Positions 1-6,147 of a DNA stretch of 32,886 nucleotides are shown piece by piece; position 1 is the first letter of the stretch; each line of letters begins with the position of its first letter. Source of the stretch: Desulfocurvus sp. (GTDB taxonomy: Bacteria > Desulfobacterota > Desulfovibrionia > Desulfovibrionales > Desulfovibrionaceae); the NCBI GenBank assembly GCA_020692325.1, contig JAIMKR010000013.1, positions 45,209 through 78,094 of the forward strand, in the 5' to 3' direction. Below the pieces are notes generated by a model, which ran no database searches, was not told where the DNA came from, and saw nothing but the letters and a program-made list of their open reading frames with translations. The position numbers and the translations under genes are program-made.

Positions 1-1218
1 GCCGTCATCATCGGCGGCAAGCTCATGGACTCGACCTATGGCGAGTACGCGGCCGAGATGGAGATGTTCAACCGCGCGTTCCTGGAGGTCATGCTCGACG
101 GTGACCACTTCGGGCAGATCTTCTCCTTCCCCATTCCGACCTACAACATCACAGAGGACTTCCCGTGGAAGTCGCCCATCGGTGAGCTGCTGCTCAAGCT
201 CACGGCTAAATATGGCGCGCCGTACTTTCAGAATTTCATCAATTCCGACATCTCGCCCGAGGACGTGCGCAGCATGTGCTGCCGCCTCAAAATGGACCTG
301 CGCGAGCTGCGCAACAAGGTGGGCGGCCTGTTCGGCGCCGGGGACCTCACCGGCTCCATCGGCGTGGTGACGCTCAACCTGCCCAAGCTGGCCTATCTTT
401 CCCAGGGCGAGGACGAGTTTCTCTCCCTGGTGGAGGAATACGCCACCCTGGCCAAGGATTCCCTGGAGTTCAAGCGTAAGCTCATCACGGACAATCTGGA
501 GCGCGGCATGTTCCCCTGGACGCGCCGCTACCTCAAAAACGCCTTCCGTGGGCATTTCTCCACCATCGGCCTGCTCGGCGGACACGAGGCCTGCCTGAAC
601 CTCATCGGCAAGGGCATCGAGACCGAGGGTGGCACGCGGCTCATGCGCCGCACCCTGAACCATTTGCGCGAGCTGACCGCGCGCTTCCAGGAGGAGACCG
701 GCAACCTCTACAATCTGGAGGCCACTCCGGCCGAAGGCACCAGCTACCGCCTGGCCAAGATCGACAAGAATCTTTACGCGGACATCATCACCAGCGGCGA
801 TGACACGCCGTACTACACCAACTCCACCTGCCTGCCCGTGGACTTCTCCTCCGACGTGGTGGCCTGCCTGGAGCATCAGGACCAGTTGCAACCGTTGTAC
901 ACCGGGGGCACGGTGTTCCACACCTTTTTGGGCGAGGCCGTGGCAGACGTGGATTCCCTGCGCGAGTTCATCCTGACGAGCTTCCGCAACACCAAGCTGC
1001 CGTTCTTGTCCATCACGCCCACGTTCTCCGTGTGCAAGGACCACGGATACATCCAGGGCGAGCACGAAACCTGTCCCACTTGCGGGGCCCCGGCAGAGGT
1101 GTTCACGCGCATCGTGGGCTACTACCGGCCGGTCTCGCGCTGGAACAAGGGCAAACAGGCCGAGTACCACGACCGCGTGGTCTACTCCGGCTTGTGCGAT
1201 TGTGGCTGCGGCCGCTGA
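1..1218 (+). CDS. nrdD: Anaerobic (class III) ribonucleoside-triphosphate reductase, 3' part
   Basis: This is the C-terminal part of NrdD, which reduces ribonucleotides to deoxyribonucleotides without oxygen using a glycyl radical. The frame is open from base 1, so the 5' end lies outside the window; the ATG at 25 is internal. Visible family marks are a Cys-Cys active-site segment (SMCCRL, about 274-291), the LNLPKLAYLSQG segment, a C-terminal zinc-type cluster (CKDHGY...CPTCG) and the radical loop RIVGYYRP, with the likely radical glycine codon at 1117-1119. The protein ends in a Cys-rich tail (CDCGCGR). The matching activase gene nrdG is not downstream; it could be upstream or elsewhere. 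Identification is secure. Confidence 0.95.
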   Translation, partial: AVIIGGKLMDSTYGEYAAEMEMFNRAFLEVMLDGDHFGQIFSFPIPTYNITEDFPWKSPIGELLLKLTAKYGAPYFQNFINSDISPEDVRSMCCRLKMDLRELRNKVGGLFGAGDLTGSIGVVTLNLPKLAYLSQGEDEFLSLVEEYATLAKDSLEFKRKLITDNLERGMFPWTRRYLKNAFRGHFSTIGLLGGHEACLNLIGKGIETEGGTRLMRRTLNHLRELTARFQEETGNLYNLEATPAEGTSYRLAKIDKNLYADIITSGDDTPYYTNSTCLPVDFSSDVVACLEHQDQLQPLYTGGTVFHTFLGEAVADVDSLREFILTSFRNTKLPFLSITPTFSVCKDHGYIQGEHETCPTCGAPAEVFTRIVGYYRPVSRWNKGKQAEYHDRVVYSGLCDCGCGR

Positions 1219-1896
1219 TATTGGCGAACCGAGGGGGTGGGAGGAAACCATTTTCGGCGGGAGCCGCGGGTCATCGCGATGGCCGACGCTCTCTTCGAAC
1301 CCCCTCTTTGCAACTGGTAGGGTCCTGGCCGTGAGGGAAGCTCGGCCAGGGCCCTCCAAAATTTTGATGGGGAAGCGCTGGAAGCGGGGGCGTGTTCCGT
1401 GCGACCGCTGACGTTTCGCCCCGTGAAGCTGGGGCGGGGAGGGAATGCCTCCGGCGGCCAAGGGGCCGGGGCCCCTTGGAACCCCTGAGGATCGAAGAGC
1501 GGGACGGTTGGTGCGCCGTCCCGGTGGTGCAACCGGTAGGGTCCTGGCCGTGAGGGAAGCTTGGCCGGAGTTCTCAATTTTTAATGGGGAAGAGGCGGAG
1601 GCGGACGGTTTGTCACGCGCGCCCGCTGTCGTTTCGCCCCGGGGAAGCTGTGGCGTGGGGAATGCCTCCGGCGGCCAAGGGGCCGGGGCCCCTTGGAACC
1701 CCTGTGTGATCGAAGAGCGGGACGGCTGGCGCGCCGTCTCCGCTCTGCGATTGGGGCATGCTCTGGGGGGCATGATGCGCCCCAGGGGGAGGCAAGGAGG
1801 AATAATTCGTGGGAGGCTCCGCCACGTCCGTCTGGGGGGCAGAAGGCGGCAAGGTCCTTCTTTCGCGGACAGCAGTGGACTGGAACTCCTCGTGTT
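1219..1896. other. Non-coding stretch between nrdD and the nitroreductase gene
   Basis: No protein-like reading frame is convincing in this stretch. Most of it is filled by a two-copy tandem repeat (1312-1748). After the second copy comes a GC-rich dyad around 1754-1782, in which GGGGCATGC faces GCATGATGCGCCCC. The last 110 bp before the nitroreductase stop show nothing recognisable. Confidence 0.75.
1312..1748. repeat. Two tandem copies of a ~218-bp hairpin-rich unit
   Basis: Copy A (about 1312-1530) and copy B (about 1531-1748) share long near-identical blocks at a constant offset of 217-219 bp. One block starts GGTAGGGTCCTGGCCGTGAG (1316 and 1535). A second starts at 1445 and 1662 and holds a perfect 10-bp palindromic stem, CCAAGGGGCC facing GGCCCCTTGG, at 1458-1479 and 1675-1696. 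Each copy also ends in a second stem (GGGACGG facing CCGTCCC, 1501-1522; the partner arm is CCGTCTC in copy B, 1719-1740). The middle of the unit is more diverged than the stems. Neither strand reads as a protein. Similar GC-rich intergenic blocks are, to my recollection, frequent in Desulfovibrio genomes, but this cannot be checked here. Confidence 0.85.
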
Positions 1897-2679
1897 TTAC
1901 CTCCAGATCGTGGCCGCCGGGGTGCGCGGTGGCACGAGGGAATAGCGGAACTTTGGCGTGCCGATCATGAGCGCGCCGCGCACGACCCGATTTTTGTGAA
2001 CGCTGGCGAGCCGCGCCAGCTCGGGATTGTTCGTTAGCGCGCGCTGCACGATGCCGCCCCAGCAGGTCCCCAGACCGTGCGCCGCCGCCGCCAGCTCCAG
2101 ATAGCTGATGGCGATGCCCGCGTCCGTGAGGCCCCAGTCGGAATCGGCGTCGGCCAAGGCCAGCACCAGACTCGGCGCGTCGCGCAGGACGAAGTCCTCG
2201 CCCTTGGCGTGCAGCCCAGCGTAGCGCTCCATGCCCGGCATGGGCAGCATCCACCGGGCGATGGCCTCGCCCAGCTCCCGGGCCTTCGCCGGATCGATGA
2301 TGGCCAGGAAACTTATCTGCATGGTGTTCTTGGCCGTGGGGGCGTGGCGCGCCACGTCGAGCAGCTCGGCCATGGTCTCGCGCGGGACGGGTGAATCCTT
2401 GAACTCGCGTACGGAGCGGCGGTTGCGCATGAGCGCGGCGGTCTCGGCGAAGCTGGTCTGCGGCCGCACGGCGGGAAGGAAGTCGCTCATGGGCAGGCTG
2501 TTGTGCACGAGCGCGCCGTGGGGGCAGATGGCCACGCAGTGCCCGCATTTGATGCAGGTCGAGCCCTCCACTTCCCGCGGGAAGCCGTCCGGTCCGGCCG
2601 TGAGGCAGCCGATGGGACAGGCGGAAATGCAGATGCCGTCCTTGCGGCACATGTCCGTGTCGATGCTGACGAGAGTCAT
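1897..2679 (-). CDS. Ferredoxin-fused nitroreductase family protein
   Basis: A 260-residue flavoprotein with a two-cluster ferredoxin head and a nitroreductase body. Cys11, 17, 21, 25 and Cys42, 45, 48, 52 should bind two [4Fe-4S] clusters; the second set is a classical CIKCGHCVAICP motif. The nitroreductase part starts near residue 85 with RNRRSVREF (FMN phosphate contact) and HAPTAKN, and ends with a typical ALMIGTPKFRY segment. It probably takes electrons from ferredoxin-type donors to reduce nitro, quinone or similar compounds; the substrate is unknown. The start was chosen at the ATG with AAGGAG seven bases upstream; the open frame runs further upstream but without family features. It is divergent from the HxlR gene at 2878, which probably controls it. 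Confidence 0.9.
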   Translation of the reverse strand: MTLVSIDTDMCRKDGICISACPIGCLTAGPDGFPREVEGSTCIKCGHCVAICPHGALVHNSLPMSDFLPAVRPQTSFAETAALMRNRRSVREFKDSPVPRETMAELLDVARHAPTAKNTMQISFLAIIDPAKARELGEAIARWMLPMPGMERYAGLHAKGEDFVLRDAPSLVLALADADSDWGLTDAGIAISYLELAAAAHGLGTCWGGIVQRALTNNPELARLASVHKNRVVRGALMIGTPKFRYSLVPPRTPAATIWR

Positions 2680-2836
2680 TGCGCGTTCTCCTTGTTTGGG
2701 GGTGGCGAATCGCCTGTGACGCCATTTGCGCAGGTATGGCCAAAAGCGCAAGTAGGCACGTTTTCGTGCGGCAGTATCCTCACGGGTACGGACGGTCATT
2801 GCTGACAGTATGAAACTTGCAGTCTCCCGCGACGCT

Positions 2837-2860
2837 TGGTATCCGAACGAATGGTATCGG
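2837..2860. promoter_or_regulatory. Direct repeat TGGTATC(C/G)G, candidate HxlR operator
   Basis: TGGTATCCG at 2837-2845 recurs as TGGTATCGG at 2852-2860, a 15-bp offset, in the 198-bp gap between the divergent nitroreductase and HxlR genes and 18 bp before the HxlR start codon. The position suits an autoregulatory operator. It is a candidate only: the two copies are seen, binding is inferred. Confidence 0.4.
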
Positions 2861-2877
2861 CATAAACGGAGGCTTGC

Positions 2878-3258
2878 ATGGGCGACGACGCATCGCACGA
2901 ATGTGCACAGCGCTGCTGCGCGGGGAAGAGATATTTCTGCTCGGTGGAGCTGGCCTTGCAGGTCATCGGCGGCAAGTGGAAGCCGATCATCCTGTGGCAC
3001 TTGCGCGATGGCGGGCGCCGGCGTTTCGGCGAACTCCGGCGGCGAATGCCCAACGTGACGCAGAAGATGCTGACGCAACAGCTGCGCGAATTGGAGTCCG
3101 ACGGGTTGGTGGAACGCCGTGTGTACGCGGAGATTCCGCCCCGCGTGGAGTACTCGCTCACGCGTATTGGCGTCGGCGTGCTGCCCGTGCTGGATCAGCT
3201 GAGCAGCTGGGGCGCGGGTTTCGAGGCCGAAATGGCCGGGGCCAAGCCGGCGGCCTGA
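2878..3258 (+). CDS. HxlR-family winged-helix transcriptional regulator
   Basis: A 126-residue DNA-binding protein of the HxlR/MarR-like class. The hallmark [19 protein letters not shown] block (about residues 21-39), the recognition helix region [21 protein letters not shown] and the wing segment [16 protein letters not shown] are all present, and the length is normal. It has four cysteines near the N-terminus (9, 13, 14, 21); Cys21 matches the single conserved cysteine used as a redox sensor in some relatives, and the other three are extra. GGAGG lies 7 bases ahead of the ATG. Its divergent neighbour is the nitroreductase, a common pairing for this family, so it probably represses that gene until an electrophile or oxidant is met. 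Confidence 0.92.
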   Translation: MGDDASHECAQRCCAGKRYFCSVELALQVIGGKWKPIILWHLRDGGRRRFGELRRRMPNVTQKMLTQQLRELESDGLVERRVYAEIPPRVEYSLTRIGVGVLPVLDQLSSWGAGFEAEMAGAKPAA

Positions 3259-3731
3259 CGCGTGGCGTCACGGGAGTGAGCCGGGCAGACTCGGTTTCGC
3301 CCAGCGTGGCCCGGTAGCCGCGCTTGAGTGGACTGCCCCACCACCTCCCATGGCTGGGGTCTGGCGAACTGTCGCAACACACCGTCGCGTATTTTTGGGC
3401 TGTCCCGCTTGGTCGGCGCGTTAGACGCGGTGGCCTTTTCTTGGTTGGAGGGCTCGATTGCGTCCACGCGCGCGACGAGCGCCGCCATCCTCGGACTTCC
3501 ATGATGGGCCCGATGTGGGGATGCCGGAATATCCCTTTGACGGATGCGTCTTACGGGCCGCTTGCGACCGGCCTTGCCTCGGAGCTGGGAATGCGGCATT
3601 GTACATAACAAAGGTGCGGCCCGGCACCCCCCGACGACGGTCACCCGAAGCCGGACGACCAACGGGCGGGGCGAGCGAAGCGGGTCCACACAACACAAGC
3701 GTGTCTGGCGAAAAGGCGGGAACCACGCGGC
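3259..3731. other. 473-bp gap without a recognisable gene
   Basis: No reading frame on either strand has protein-family features. The HxlR stop codon is part of a perfect 6-bp dyad, TGACGC-GTG-GCGTCA (3256-3270), which lacks a T-run. No riboswitch consensus is recognised. The length is compatible with decayed coding sequence or a long leader for the receiver gene at 3732. Confidence 0.6.
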
Positions 3732-4124
3732 ATGACGACCACACTGATCATCGACGACGACGAACGCCTGTGCGACTCCGTCAAGCGGAGCCTGGAGCGT
3801 TCGGGTGGCTTTTCCGTTCGGGTGGCCACCAGCGGCGAGCAGGGCGTGGAACTCGCGCTGGAATGCGCGCCGGACATCATCCTTCTGGATCTGATGATGC
3901 CGCGCATGACCGGCGCGGACGTGGCCGCGAAACTGCGGGCCATGCCGCAAACGGCGCGCATCCCCGTGGTGTACCTGACCGGGCTTATCGGCAAGGCCGA
4001 CGCGGCGGCCCTGGGCGGCGTCATCGACGGCGAGCGCTATGTGGCCAAGCCGGCGAGCGTCGAGGAGCTGCTCGAGGTCATCAACCGCACCCTGGCCGAG
4101 GTTCGCGCGCGCAGCGGAGACTGA
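3732..4124 (+). CDS. Stand-alone response-regulator receiver protein
   Basis: A 130-residue single CheY-like receiver domain with no output domain. Asp8-10 form the acidic pocket, Asp53 (LLDLMMP) is the phosphoacceptor, Thr83 and Lys105 (AKPAS) are the usual switch residues. All catalytic positions are intact, so it should be phosphorylated. No histidine kinase lies nearby, so it is an orphan; it may act by protein-protein contact in a relay or in chemotaxis-like control. The ribosome binding site ahead of the ATG is weak (GGGAA at 12-13 bases). A strong terminator follows at 4207, so it is probably a single-gene transcript. Confidence 0.9.
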   Translation: MTTTLIIDDDERLCDSVKRSLERSGGFSVRVATSGEQGVELALECAPDIILLDLMMPRMTGADVAAKLRAMPQTARIPVVYLTGLIGKADAAALGGVIDGERYVAKPASVEELLEVINRTLAEVRARSGD

Positions 4125-4206
4125 TTTTTTATGGGTTGGGGGGCGACCGCCGCGTTCTTGTTCCTTCCACACGCGCGGCCGCCTTCCCGCCCGCCTCAGG
4201 CCCGTG

Positions 4207-4239
4207 GGTCCCGCTGGAGTCGCTCCGGCGGGACCTTTT
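4207..4239 (+). terminator. Intrinsic terminator of the receiver gene
   Basis: A 13-bp stem (4207-4219 with 4223-4235, one G-T wobble) closes a three-base TCG loop and is followed by TTTT. It lies 83 bp after the receiver gene stop, on the same strand. Confidence 0.85.
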
Positions 4240-4367
4240 CGCGTTGAGGGAGGGGCGGCTTCCCGTGCGGCACACGGTGTGGGCGACTGTTGCCTTCGCC
4301 GTGCGACGACGCGCCATCGCCGGGAGCGGAACGCGTTCGGACCGTTGCGCGTGCATTTTTTTTCACA

Positions 4368-4392
4368 TGGATGTGTAAATTTTGCACATCCA
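4368..4392. promoter_or_regulatory. 8-bp inverted repeat TGGATGTG/CACATCCA in an AT-rich island
   Basis: TGGATGTG (4368-4375) and CACATCCA (4385-4392) form a perfect dyad around a 9-base AT-rich spacer. The site is followed by about 30 bp of nearly pure A/T and lies about 120 bp before the WXXGXW start codon. It looks like a regulator binding site; the regulator is unknown. A CRP/FNR-like site is possible, but the half-sites do not match TGTGA or TTGAT consensus well. Confidence 0.45.
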
Positions 4393-4509
4393 CGGGCTCT
4401 AATTTAAAATATATTTTTATATCAGAATGTTGCGCGTGGAACGATCTCTGCATCACGACATTGCTCCCCCTTGCGCAGTGCCATCGTGCATGGGAGCGAG
4501 GAGTTCGTC

Positions 4510-5091
4510 ATGAACCGTCACGCATTGCGGCTCGCCGCCGCGGCGATGTTGTGTCTGGGGATGCTTGGCCGGTCGGCGCTCGCGCAGGAACCGGGGGATG
4601 TGAACGTGCCGCCGCCGCCGCTGCGGGCGGAGGTCGTGCCCCCTGGGCCGGCCGGGTCCGTCTGGATTCCCGGCTATTGGTACTGGTCTGGCGGCCACTA
4701 CAAGTGGGTGGCCGGCGTCTGGGCCGAGGCGCGCCCCGGCTACGTGTGGGAGCCGGCTCATTGGGAATTGCGCAACGTCTACTACCATTTCGTGCCCGGA
4801 TATTGGCGACCGTTGCCAGGCCCGGAGGTGCGCACCGTGGTGGTCGAACCTCCCTATCCACCGCCTCCGCCGCGTGAGGAGGTCGTTGTGGTGCGTCCGG
4901 GCTATGCGTGGGCTCCGGGGTATTGGAATTGGGATGGCTTCCAGTATGTCTGGGTCACCGGGTACTGGCGGACGCTCCGTCCCGGTCCGTACTGGCATGG
5001 CCCGTACTGGCGCGGTTCGTACTGGCATGGTCCGTATTGGCGTTCCCCAGGTCCGCACGTCGGGGTTGGCATGAACTTTCACTTTCGGTAG
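4510..5091 (+). CDS. Secreted WXXGXW-repeat protein
   Basis: A 193-residue exported protein rich in Tyr, Trp, Gly and Pro. Residues 1-26 form a Sec signal peptide ending ALAQ. The body contains two long WXXGXW-type blocks (WIPGYWYWSGGHYKWVAGVW and WAPGYWNWDGFQYVWVTGYW), the pattern of the small outer-membrane or periplasmic WXXGXW family, and the C-terminus carries four GPYWH-like pentads encoded by a 15-bp tandem repeat. The biochemical function of this family is not known; a role in the cell envelope is likely. The start was set at the ATG preceded by GAGGAG, because it gives the signal peptide; an upstream TTG in frame at 4471 would add 13 residues. Confidence 0.85.
   Translation: MNRHALRLAAAAMLCLGMLGRSALAQEPGDVNVPPPPLRAEVVPPGPAGSVWIPGYWYWSGGHYKWVAGVWAEARPGYVWEPAHWELRNVYYHFVPGYWRPLPGPEVRTVVVEPPYPPPPPREEVVVVRPGYAWAPGYWNWDGFQYVWVTGYWRTLRPGPYWHGPYWRGSYWHGPYWRSPGPHVGVGMNFHFR
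4984..5043 (+). repeat. Four 15-bp tandem repeats inside the WXXGXW gene
   Basis: Units at 4984, 4999, 5014 and 5029 have the form GGYCCGTACTGGCRY with one to three differences each. Each encodes Gly-Pro/Ser-Tyr-Trp-His/Arg. The in-frame length could change by slippage without breaking the gene. Confidence 0.85.
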
Positions 5092-5190
5092 CCGTTCGCG
5101 CGCTGGGCGGCGGGGACCGGCAGGGTTCCCGCCGCATCCGTTCGACACCGCGCGTTTGATGCGGCGGAGCTGCGTGAAGGAAGGTTCGCC

Positions 5191-5505
5191 ATGACTCCAG
5201 CCACGGTTTTCGGTCTTTTCGCGGGCGTCATATTGGCGGCCTTGCTGGCGCGGCGTTTTCTGCCCGTCTCCCCCGGGCGGAATCCCCGGCTCGCCGCCAC
5301 CGTCTCCGCCGCCATCGACGCGGGCCTGGCCCGGGAGTTCCCCCTCGCCGTCATCCGCGTGGATGTGAAGGTGTGCGAAGGCGTGGCGATTCTCGGGGGC
5401 TACGCGCGTGAATTCGACCAAGCCAGCCGCGCGGTGGAAATCGCCCAGGCCACGCCGGGCGTGAAGTCCGTGGACAACCGCATCGCCGTGCGCGTGGAGG
5501 GCTGA
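5191..5505 (+). CDS. Membrane-anchored BON-domain protein
   Basis: A 104-residue protein. Residues 4-24 are one hydrophobic segment (anchor or uncleaved signal), then a BON domain occupies about residues 34-102, with the typical I-x-V-D-V-K-V...A-I-L-G-G-Y and PGVKSVDNRIAV segments. BON domains bind phospholipid or partner proteins in the periplasm. It follows the WXXGXW gene by 99 bp on the same strand, so both may serve the envelope. GAAGGAAGG precedes the ATG. Confidence 0.85.
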   Translation: MTPATVFGLFAGVILAALLARRFLPVSPGRNPRLAATVSAAIDAGLAREFPLAVIRVDVKVCEGVAILGGYAREFDQASRAVEIAQATPGVKSVDNRIAVRVEG

Positions 5506-5538
5506 GGATGGCCTGGGCCGCTGTCGATGCGACTTGGG

Positions 5539-5844
5539 CTATTTCCCGCTGTTCCCGCCGGTGCGGTTGTCGGACTTGCAGCGGCAGCTGGGACTGAGCG
5601 TGCCATCGCAGCATTCCACGTGGCTATTCCGGCAACCGCACTGCCCCTTGTGATGCGAACAGCAGCCGCGCCCGGCGAGGAAGCGGGGATCGCGGCGGTC
5701 CGGAGAGCCCGTTTGATCGGGCGTTGCCGGAAGCGTGGCGGCGGCGGACAGCGCCGCCGGAGGTCGCGTCGCATTTTCCAGCGCCAACGCGGGGTCGGCT
5801 CCGCCGATGGCGAGGGTGAGGACGAAGAGCGGAACGATACGCAT
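5539..5844 (-). CDS. Small Cys-rich secreted protein, function unknown
   Basis: A 101-residue protein with a clear Sec signal peptide (residues 1-22, ending in ALA-LE), a low-complexity Ala/Pro/Thr linker and a compact C-terminal module with eight cysteines and a His pair: CCSHH, CGC, ECCDG and SCRC. The spacing suggests a disulfide-bonded or metal-binding knot of about 30 residues. I recall similar CSHH...CGC...CCDGTLSPSC modules in small proteins of many bacteria, but no function is known to me. AGGGGG lies five bases ahead of the ATG, which fixes the start. It is convergent with the BON gene, and tRNA-Leu lies upstream behind a strong terminator, so it must have its own promoter. Confidence 0.75.
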   Translation of the reverse strand: MRIVPLFVLTLAIGGADPALALENATRPPAALSAAATLPATPDQTGSPDRRDPRFLAGRGCCSHHKGQCGCRNSHVECCDGTLSPSCRCKSDNRTGGNSGK

Positions 5845-5947
5845 GATTCCCCCTTTGGGGCAGGTGCTGAGAGGAACGTGGGAGGCTACGTCGTGCATAT
5901 CTCCTTCCCGGGCTCGGGCGCAAGGGGACGCTACGTTTTCGCCACGC

Positions 5948-5991
5948 AAAAAGCCCCGCCGCGAACACTCTGATTCGCGGCGGGGCTTTTT
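5948..5991 (-). terminator. Strong intrinsic terminator after tRNA-Leu
   Basis: A perfect 18-bp inverted repeat (5948-5965 with 5974-5991) has an eight-base loop and is flanked by A5 on one side and T5 on the other, so it can work on both strands. On the minus strand it lies 9 bp after the tRNA 3' end. Confidence 0.93.
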
Positions 5992-5999
5992 GTTTTCAT

Positions 6000-6086
6000 T
6001 GGTGCCCAGGGCGGGTTTCGAACCCGCACGGCCCGAGGGCCGAGGGATTTTAAGTCCCTTGCGTCTACCAGTTTCGCCACCCGGGC
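6000..6086 (-). tRNA. tRNA-Leu (anticodon TAA)
   Basis: An 87-base tRNA with a long variable arm, read on the minus strand. The acceptor stem pairs GCCCGGG with CCTGGGC (one G-T), the anticodon stem GGGA/TCCC holds the loop CTTAAAA with anticodon TAA, the T loop is GGTTCGAAC, and the 3' CCA is encoded (6000-6002). The variable arm is the GC-rich CGGCCCTCGGGCCG stem, as expected for a class II leucine tRNA. Confidence 0.96.
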
Positions 6087-6097
6087 AACGGGCTTTC

Positions 6098-6126
6098 TCC
6101 TACATGTTCCGCCGGGGCCGCGTCAA
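6098..6126 (-). promoter_or_regulatory. Candidate sigma-70 promoter of tRNA-Leu
   Basis: On the minus strand TTGACG (6126-6121) matches a -35 element. A weak -10 (TGTAGG or GTAGGA, about 6104-6098) lies 16-17 bases further on, about 12 bp before the tRNA. The -35 is good, the -10 poor. Confidence 0.35.
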
Positions 6127-6147
6127 CGAGGGGACGCAAGCGCGCGT

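Larger units (their letters stand above)
4125..4509. other. Intergenic region with a terminator and an AT-rich promoter-like island
   Basis: This 385-bp gap holds no gene. It contains a strong terminator (4207-4239), then an unusually AT-rich island (about 4354-4430) within GC-rich surroundings. The island includes an 8-bp inverted repeat (4368-4392) and a run of A/T steps at about 4401-4427, probably the promoter zone of the WXXGXW gene. Confidence 0.65.

Noticed and set aside
1312-1748. CRISPR-like array
   Set aside because: There are only two copies, the unit is about 218 bp, and there is no short-repeat and spacer pattern or cas gene.
3259-3731. Riboswitch or small gene in the gap before the receiver gene
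   Set aside because: No known riboswitch core, no conserved-looking frame and no ribosome binding site with a sensible product were found.
5539-5844. Cys-rich protein as the substrate of the nearby YcaO enzyme
   Set aside because: It has its own Sec signal, lies beyond a tRNA and a strong terminator, and shows no leader-core layout; the link would be speculation.
6000-6086. tRNA-Leu as an integration site of a mobile element
   Set aside because: No integrase, no duplicated tRNA 3' end and no phage-like genes are found on either side.
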